A DNA stretch of 64,000 nt, from positions 372,001 through 436,000 of the forward strand of contig CAVRTM010000004.1 of assembly GCA_963724015.1 (NCBI GenBank), read 5' to 3'. The notes under the pieces are model-generated. The model worked only from the letters and a program-made list of their open reading frames with translations. It was not told the DNA's origin and made no database searches. A program made the position numbers and the translations under genes. Positions within the stretch are counted from its first letter, which is position 1; each line of letters begins with the position of its first letter. This stretch comes from CAVRTM01 sp963724015 (GTDB lineage Bacteria > Actinomycetota > Actinomycetes > Actinomycetales > Dermatophilaceae). This document shows, piece by piece, positions 56,972 through 64,000 of the stretch.

Positions 56972-58545
56972 GTGATCGCCTCGATGCCGTCCCTGGTGGC
57001 GGCGGACTTCGTCGCCGCGAAGGTCAGCTACGGCGCCATCGCGCCGATGCTGATCGTCTTCGGCGCCGCCCTGATCGGGGTGCTCGTCGAGGCGTTCGCC
57101 CCGCGGCGCGGCGCGCTTCGCCATCCAGGTGGGCCTGACGCCTGCTCGCCCTCGTGGCGGCACTGGCCACGGTCGTCCTGGTCAGCCGCAACCACCAGGG
57201 CAGCACCCTGGAGGGTGCCGTGGTCATCGACGGCCCGGCGCTGTTCCTGCAGGGCACCGTGCTGGTGCTGTCCATCCTGGGCGTCCTCACCATGGCCGAG
57301 CGCTTCGACGGCGTCGGGCCCGGACGCGTTCACGCCCCAGGGCGCGGCCGTGCCCGGGTCGCCGCAGGAGTCGCTGGCCCTGCGCGCCGGCGCTGCCACC
57401 ACCGAGGTCTTCCCGCTGACCCTGTTCGCCGTCGTCGGGATGATGCTCTTCCCCGCCGCGGGCGACCTGCTCGTCATGTTCGTGGCCCTCGAGGTGCTCT
57501 CGCTGCCGCTGTACATCCTCTCGGGCCTGGCCCGCCGCCGGCGGCTGCTGTCCCAGGAGGCGTCGCTGAAGTACTTCCTCCTCGGCGCGTTCTCCTCGGC
57601 GTTCTTCCTGTTCGGTGCCGCCCTGCTCTACGGCTACGCCGGCTCGATGAGCTTCGGCGACGATCTCGGCGGCGATCACCACGCAGTCCGGCATGGACGG
57701 CCTGCTGCTGCCGGGCGTGCTGCTGGTCTCGGTCGGCCTGCTGTTCAAGGTCGGCGCCGTGCCGTTCCACTCCTGGACCCCGGACGTCTACCAGGGCGCG
57801 CCCACCCCGGTCACCGGCTTCATGGCCGCCTGCACCAAGGTCGCCGCGTTCGGGGCGATGCTGCGGCTGATCTACGTCGGCGTCGCCGGCAGCCGCTGGG
57901 ACTGGGAGCCGGTGCTGTGGGCCGTGGCGATCCTGACCATGGTCGTCGGCTCGGTGCTCACCGATCACCCAGACCGACGTCAAGCGCCTGCTGGCCTACT
58001 CCTCGATCGCGCACGCCGGGCTTCGTCCTCGTCGGCGTCCTCGCCTTCGACCGGGTCGGGGTCTCCGCGGTGCTGTTCTACCTGGCGGCCTACGGCTTCA
58101 GCATCATCGCCGCGTTCGCCGTGGTCTCGCTGGTGCGCGACGGCGGCTCGGAGGCCACGCACCTGTCGCAGTGGGCCGGCCTGGGCAAGCGCAACCCCGT
58201 GGTCGCCGGCATCTTGGCGTTCCTGCTGCTGGCGTTCGCCGGCATCCCGCTGACGTCGGGCTTCACCGCCAAGTACGCCGTGTTCGCGGCCGCGGTCGCC
58301 CACGGCGGTGCCGGTCCTGGTGGTCGTCGGCGTGCTCGCCAGCACCATCGCCGCGTTCGTCTACGTCCGCGCTCATCGTGCTCATGTACTTCTCCGAGCC
58401 GGCCGGCGACACCACGCACGTGGTGACGCCCTCGGTGGTCACCACGCTGGCGGTGACGGTCGGCACCGTCGCCACCCTGGTGCTGGGCATCCTGCCGTCG
58501 CCGCTGCTCAGCCTGGCGTCGTCCTCGTCCCTGTTCCTGCGATGA
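56972..58545 (+). CDS. nuoN: NADH-quinone oxidoreductase subunit N (eight frameshifts)
   Basis: This is the third antiporter-like subunit. FVALEVLSLPLYILSGLAR, ASLKYFLLGAFSSAFFLFG, VGAVPFHSWTPDVYQGAPTP, QTDVKRLLAYSSIAHAG and GIPLTSGFTAKYAVF are all present but scattered over three frames. Extra bases are needed at about 57111, 57143, 57314, 57660, 57961, 58018, 58313 and 58369. Removing these eight gives exactly 521 aa and restores HAGF at 58018. GTG start after GGAG. Confidence 0.9.
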
Positions 58546-59549
58546 CCTCGGCGCCCCCCACCCTGGCCCTGCCGACGGCGTCCCCCGAGCTGACCGCCCG
58601 CCTGCAGGAGGGCCTGGCCGCGGTCGATGCGCTGATGCGCGCGGAGATCGACCACGACGACCCGTTCGTCGCGCAGGCGTCGGCGCACCTCGCCGACGCC
58701 GGGGGCAAGCGGTTCCGGCCGCTGCTCACGCTGCTGACGGCGGAGCTCGGCACGGGCATCAACGACGCAGGTCGTCGCGGCGGCGGCCGGCGTCGAGCTG
58801 ACCCACCTCGCCTCGCTCTACCACGACGACGTCATGGACGAGGCCGACGTACGCCGCGGGACGCCCAGCGCCAACGCCCGCTACGGCAACTCCACGGCGA
58901 TCCTGGTCGGCGACCTGCTGTTCGGCAAGGCCTCCGAGATCATCGCCGGCCTGGGCGCCGAGGCGGTCCTGATCCAGGCGCGGACCTTCGTGCGGCTGTG
59001 CGCGGGACAGATCCGCGACGACCATCCCGCACCGGAGGGCGCCGACCCGGTCGACTACTACCTCGGGGTGCTCTCGGACAAGACCGGCGTGCTCATCGCC
59101 ACCGCGGCCCGCTACGGCGCGATGTTCAGCGGCGCGACCACCGAGACCGTCGAGCTGATGCGCCGGTACGGCGAGCAGCTCGGCGTCGCCTTCCAGCTCG
59201 CCGACGACCTGATCGACATCGCCTCCGAGACGCGGGCAGTCCGGCAAGACCCCGGGCACCGACCTGCGCGAGGGCGTTCCGACCCTTCCGGTGCTGCTGG
59301 CGCTGCGCTCGGAGGACCCCGCCGACGCACGCCTGCACGAGCTGCTGCGACGCCGACCTGCGCCACGACGACGCCCTGCACGCCGAGGCCCTGGAGCTCC
59401 TGCGCGGCCACGACTCCATGCGCCGGGCACGCGAGCACACCCGCCAGGTGGGCGCCGAGGCCGCCGAGCTGCTCGCCCCGCTGCCCGACGGGCCGGCCAA
59501 GGAGGCGCTGCGCGCGCTGGTGGGGGGCGTCGTCGAGCGCGTCGGCTGA
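58542..59549 (+). CDS. Polyprenyl diphosphate synthase (three frameshifts)
   Basis: This trans-isoprenyl diphosphate synthase extends the menaquinone side chain. The first Asp-rich motif is in SLYHDDVMDEADVRRG and the second in FQLADDLIDIASET; GGKRFRPLLTLL is the isopentenyl diphosphate site. Extra bases at about 58766, 59237 and 59351; corrected length is 334 aa. The start overlaps the nuoN stop (ATGA), so it is the last gene of the complex I operon. Heptaprenyl to nonaprenyl product length is not predictable. Confidence 0.9.
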   Translation: MTSAPPTLALPTASPELTARLQEGLAAVDALMRAEIDHDDPFVAQASAHLADAGGKRFRPLLTLLTAELGTGINDAGRRGGGRRRADPPRLALPRRRHGRGRRTPRDAQRQRPLRQLHGDPGRRPAVRQGLRDHRRPGRRGGPDPGADLRAAVRGTDPRRPSRTGGRRPGRLLPRGALGQDRRAHRHRGPLRRDVQRRDHRDRRADAPVRRAARRRLPARRRPDRHRLRDAGSPARPRAPTCARAFRPFRCCWRCARRTPPTHACTSCCDADLRHDDALHAEALELLRGHDSMRRAREHTRQVGAEAAELLAPLPDGPAKEALRALVGGVVERVG

Positions 59550-59650
59550 GCACCACGGGCGCGAGACGCCCGGGCTCGGGCCGCCGTCGTGGCGCGCCCG
59601 TGGCCGCCGGCCGAGGGCAGCGCCGCTCGGCGTCCGTTCCGGCGATGTGG

Positions 59651-59679
59651 TTGTTCGCGCCCGGCTGCGTCAATACGCT
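59651..59679 (+). promoter_or_regulatory. Promoter of the TetR gene
   Basis: TTGTTC (59651-59656), a 17-nt spacer and TACGCT (59674-59679) form a good housekeeping-type promoter whose -10 box is 6 nt from the GTG start, indicating a leaderless mRNA. Confidence 0.6.
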
Positions 59680-59685
59680 GCTGGA

Positions 59686-60300
59686 GTGGCGCGGGTACCA
59701 GTGGGTGATCGACGGACGCAGCTGGTCGAGGCGGCGATCAGCCGAGCCGTGCGCGAGGGGCTGGCCGATACCACTGTCCGGGGCATCGCCGAGGAGGCCG
59801 GTGTCTCCCTGAGCACCGTCCACTACTGCTTCGCCTCCAAGAGCGAGCTGCTGCGCGCGGTGGCCCGGGCCATCGCCGGCCCCCTCAGCGCGCCGGTGAC
59901 CACGGCCATCACCGGGATGAGCGGGGACGCGACCCGGGGCGCCGCAGGGGTGGAGGACGTGCTGCGCGCCGCGTTCCGGGCCTACTGGGACGTGGCCCGC
60001 AGCACGCCCGGACGCCAGCTGCTCAGCTATGAGCTCACCACGTGGTCGCTGCGCAGCGAGAGCGGGCCCTCGGTCGCCCGGGACCTGTACGACAGCTTCC
60101 ACGCCACCGTCGAGGGGTTCATCGACGCGGTCTCGCGCACCTGCGGGGTGACGTGGAGCGTGCCGGTGCCGTTGCTGGCCCGGACGGTGGTGGCGACGAC
60201 CACCGGGGTGCGGCTCGCCTGGCTCGTGGACCATGACGAGGAGGCGGCTCAGGCGGCCCTGGAGCTGCTGGCCGCCCAGCTCGCCGGCCTGGCCCGCTGA
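59686..60300 (+). CDS. TetR/AcrR family transcriptional regulator
   Basis: The 204-aa repressor-type protein has an N-terminal helix-turn-helix at about 10-55 (QLVEAAISRAVREGLADTTV, then EEAGVSLSTVHYCFASKSEL) and a C-terminal ligand domain. Its targets and ligand are unknown; no obviously paired transporter or enzyme gene is adjacent apart from the RarD-like gene, which converges on it. GTG start. Confidence 0.9.
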   Translation: MARVPVGDRRTQLVEAAISRAVREGLADTTVRGIAEEAGVSLSTVHYCFASKSELLRAVARAIAGPLSAPVTTAITGMSGDATRGAAGVEDVLRAAFRAYWDVARSTPGRQLLSYELTTWSLRSESGPSVARDLYDSFHATVEGFIDAVSRTCGVTWSVPVPLLARTVVATTTGVRLAWLVDHDEEAAQAALELLAAQLAGLAR

Positions 60301-60342
60301 GCTCCGGGACGGGCGCGCGGCGCGGGCGCTGCGAGGCTCAGG

Positions 60343-61296
60343 TCACGCCGCGTCGGTCAGCTGGGGCTCGCGGTCGCGCGCCCGGCTGCGCGACCGCGAC
60401 CGGGCCGACCACAGGGAGTCCACGGCGAGCAGCGCCAGCGCCACCCACACGATCCCGAAGCCGACCCAGCGGCTGGTCGTCATGACCTCGCCGAGCAGCA
60501 GCACGCCGCAGATCAGCTGCAGGACGGGCGTGACGAACTGCAGCAGGCCGATCGTCACCAGCGGGACGCGTCGCGCGGCGGCGGCGAACAGCAGCAGCGG
60601 GATCGCGGTGGCGATGCCGGAGGCGGCCAGCAGCAGCGGGTGCAGCGGGGCGTGCTGCCGGAACGTGGTCGCGCCCGTGACCTCCAGCCAGAGCAGCACC
60701 CCCACCGCGACCGGGGCGAGCACGGCGGTCTCGGCGGTGAGGCTGTGCAGCGCGTCCAGGCTGGTGCCGAGGCGCTTCTTCATCAGGCCGTACAGCGCGA
60801 AGGAGAACGCCAGGCCGAGCGCGATCCACGGCGGCCGGCCCGAGCTGACGGTCAGGTAGACCCCGCCGACGACGCCCACGGCCACGGCCGTCCACTGCAG
60901 CGCCCGCAGCCGCTCGTGCAGGACGACCACCCCGATCGCCACGGTGACCAGCGGGTTCAGGAAGTAGCCGAGCGAGGCCTCGGTGACGTGGTGCGAGACC
61001 ACGGCGGCGACGTAGATGACCCAGTTCGCGGCGATCAGCAGGCCGGCGATGGTGATCGCCCCCAGCATCCGCGGGGTGAGGAACACCGACCGCAGCCAGC
61101 CCAGGTCGCGGCGCACGACCAGGACGACGGCGCACAGCAGCAGCGTCCACAGGATCCGGTGGGTCAGGATCTCCCACGCGCCCGAGGGCGACAGCAGGTG
61201 GAAGTACAGGGGGAACAGCCCCCACAGGACGTACGCCGTCGCACCGTAGGTGGTGCCGCGGCGCACGTCCTGGGAGGCCGGGGAGAGGTCGCTCAT
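60343..61296 (-). CDS. rarD: RarD-type EamA family transporter
   Basis: The 317-aa protein has ten predicted TM helices in two EamA halves. The opening GATAYVLWGLFPLYFHLLSP, EILTHRILWTLLL, IAANWVIYVAAV and ASLGYFLNPLVTVAIGVVVL are diagnostic for RarD (chloramphenicol-sensitive) proteins. An Arg-rich C-terminal tail follows the last helix. The ATG at 61296 lies in the same open frame as the upstream korB with no stop between, so a KorB-RarD fusion is formally encoded. Confidence 0.9.
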   Translation of the reverse strand: MSDLSPASQDVRRGTTYGATAYVLWGLFPLYFHLLSPSGAWEILTHRILWTLLLCAVVLVVRRDLGWLRSVFLTPRMLGAITIAGLLIAANWVIYVAAVVSHHVTEASLGYFLNPLVTVAIGVVVLHERLRALQWTAVAVGVVGGVYLTVSSGRPPWIALGLAFSFALYGLMKKRLGTSLDALHSLTAETAVLAPVAVGVLLWLEVTGATTFRQHAPLHPLLLAASGIATAIPLLLFAAAARRVPLVTIGLLQFVTPVLQLICGVLLLGEVMTTSRWVGFGIVWVALALLAVDSLWSARSRSRSRARDREPQLTDAA

Positions 61297-62378
61297 CGCC
61301 TCCACGGTCCAGGTGTCCTTGCCGTGCAGCAGCCGGGCCAGGTCGTCATCGTCGGCGTCGCCCGCGCCTGCGCCCGCGACGGCGCCGTCGACCTGAGCAC
61401 GCACCAGGTCGTCGTACGTCGGCCGCTGGACCGAGCGGAAGATGCCCATCGGGACGTGCACCATGCTCGGGTCGTCCAGGCGGGAGAGCGCGAACGCGGT
61501 CGACGGGTCGTCGGCGGCGACCCGGTGGGTGACGACGCGGGCCGGGTCGGCGCCCTCGGCGGCGACCACCGCGAGCTCTCCGGAGTCGGTGCGGACGACG
61601 ACCTGGTCGGTGCCGACCCGCACGGGCTCGCCGTCGGTGAGGTGGACCAGCCGGGCCTGGGCCTCGTCGCGGTCCTTGAGCACGTCGAACGCGCCGTCGT
61701 TGAAGATCGGGCAGTTCTGGTAGATCTCGACCAGCGCCGTGCCCCGGTGCTCCGCCGCCGCGCGCAGCGTCTCGGTGAGGTGCTTGCGGTCGGAGTCCAT
61801 GGTGCGCGCCACGAACGTGGCCTCGGCACCGAGGGCGAGCGACACCGGGTTGAACGGGGTGTCCACCGAGCCCACCGGGGTGGACTTGGTGACCTTGCCG
61901 ACCTCGGAGGTGGGGGAGTACTGGCCCTTGGTCAGGCCGTAGATCCGGTTGTTGAACAGCAGGATCTTGAGGTTGACGTTGCGGCGCAGCGCGTGGATGA
62001 GGTGGTTGCCACCGATCGAGAGCGCGTCGCCGTCGCCGGTCACGACCCACACCGACAGGTCACCGCGCGAGGTGGCCAGGCCCGTGGCGATGGCCGGGGC
62101 ACGCCCGTGGATCGAGTGCATGCCGTAGGTGTCGAGGTAGTAGGGGAAGCGCGAGGAGCAGCCGATGCCCGAGACGAAGACGATGTTCTCGCGCTTGAGG
62201 CCGAGGTCGGGCAGGAAGCCCTGCACCGCGGCGAGGATCGCGTAGTCGCCGCAGCCGGGGCACCAGCGCACCTCCTGGTCGGAGGTGAACTCCTTCTTGC
62301 TCTGCCGCGGTGCGTCCTCGCCGAGGCGGGGCACGCCGTGGGTGCCGCTCAGCGGCATGCCGAGGTCGATGGTGCTCA

Positions 62379-62379
<1 letters not shown>
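61297..62379 (-). CDS. korB: 2-oxoacid:ferredoxin oxidoreductase beta subunit (KorB), no stop before rarD
   Basis: This thiamine diphosphate-binding subunit (361 aa to the RarD start) has VRWCPGCGDYAILAAVQ, GIGCSSRFPYYLDTYGMHSIHGRAPA, the ThDP motif VVTGDGDALSIGGNHLIHA and IYQNCPIFNDGAF. It works with KorA to oxidise 2-oxoglutarate with ferredoxin. The protein normally ends after DTWTV; here the frame runs on into rarD. The bases GCGATGAGC at the junction would give the usual ATGA stop/start overlap if one base were removed upstream. Confidence 0.93.

Positions 62380-64000
<1,621 letters not shown>

Noticed and set aside
51980..59360. Genuine pseudogenisation of the complex I operon
   Set aside because: There are no stop-creating substitutions, large deletions or missense decay. 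Only single extra G/C bases occur, and all functional residues remain; nuoA-E, G, H and K are intact.
51980..59360. Two-base CG deletions in GCGC context as explanation of the frameshifts
   Set aside because: This also restores the frame but would add an extra residue inside conserved motifs (for example GVAPPF or HAGRF), so one extra base fits conservation better.

Overview
The window is 64 kb of very GC-rich DNA with actinobacterial gene content. It carries a methylmalonyl-CoA mutase operon, F420/LLM oxidoreductase, GAP-family membrane proteins, a TIGR02569-like protein, a 14-subunit menaquinone-linked complex I and KorAB. Many genes have a -10 hexamer 6-8 nt before the start codon, which suggests leaderless mRNA. 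A Nocardioides-like (Propionibacteriales) source is likely, but that is inference. I saw no rRNA, tRNA, CRISPR array, complete insertion sequence or replication origin.

Layout, part 1. 0-3.4 kb: a DGPF/YCII protein, an ECF42-type sigma factor and a GH13 alpha-glucosidase. 3.4-8.6 kb (minus): mutA-mutB-meaB, the vitamin B12-dependent end of propionyl-CoA catabolism. 8.8-13 kb: pirin, YceI with a palindromic operator candidate, a nucleoside hydrolase-ribokinase pair and a secreted peptidoglycan-binding protein. 13-20.3 kb: PhoD-like phosphatase, 14-TM exporter, a 55-codon ORF behind a SigR-like promoter, an M50-like protease, an LLM oxidoreductase and two GNATs. 20.3-22.4 kb: decayed or frameshifted DUF222-HNH and O-methyltransferase genes. 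22.6-29.6 kb: RidA, a GAP protein and a partner-switching signalling cluster (MEDS-HATPase kinase and two SpoIIE/PP2C phosphatases) that also holds a second DGPF gene with an ECF42-like promoter. 30.0-30.5 kb: remnants of an MFS and a GNAT gene abut head to head. 30.5-35.7 kb: mixed metabolic genes.

Layout, part 2, the respiratory island at 35.7-64 kb. menD, menF, menG and a menJ-like reductase make and modify menaquinone. nuoA-nuoN encode complete complex I, and a polyprenyl diphosphate synthase supplies the quinone side chain. A perfect 18-bp Rex-type operator sits in front of the menJ/nuo run, so NADH/NAD+ balance probably controls it. TetR, RarD and KorBA (2-oxoacid:ferredoxin oxidoreductase) follow.

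Sequence quality matters here. From nuoI to the polyprenyl synthase (about 51.98-59.36 kb) the coding sense is preserved only if 22 separate +1 frameshifts are allowed, and every gene length becomes an exact multiple of three once they are removed. A few more occur in menF, menG, menJ, nuoF and korA. Since all protein motifs are intact, I treat these as probable sequence errors and annotate the genes as functional CDS.
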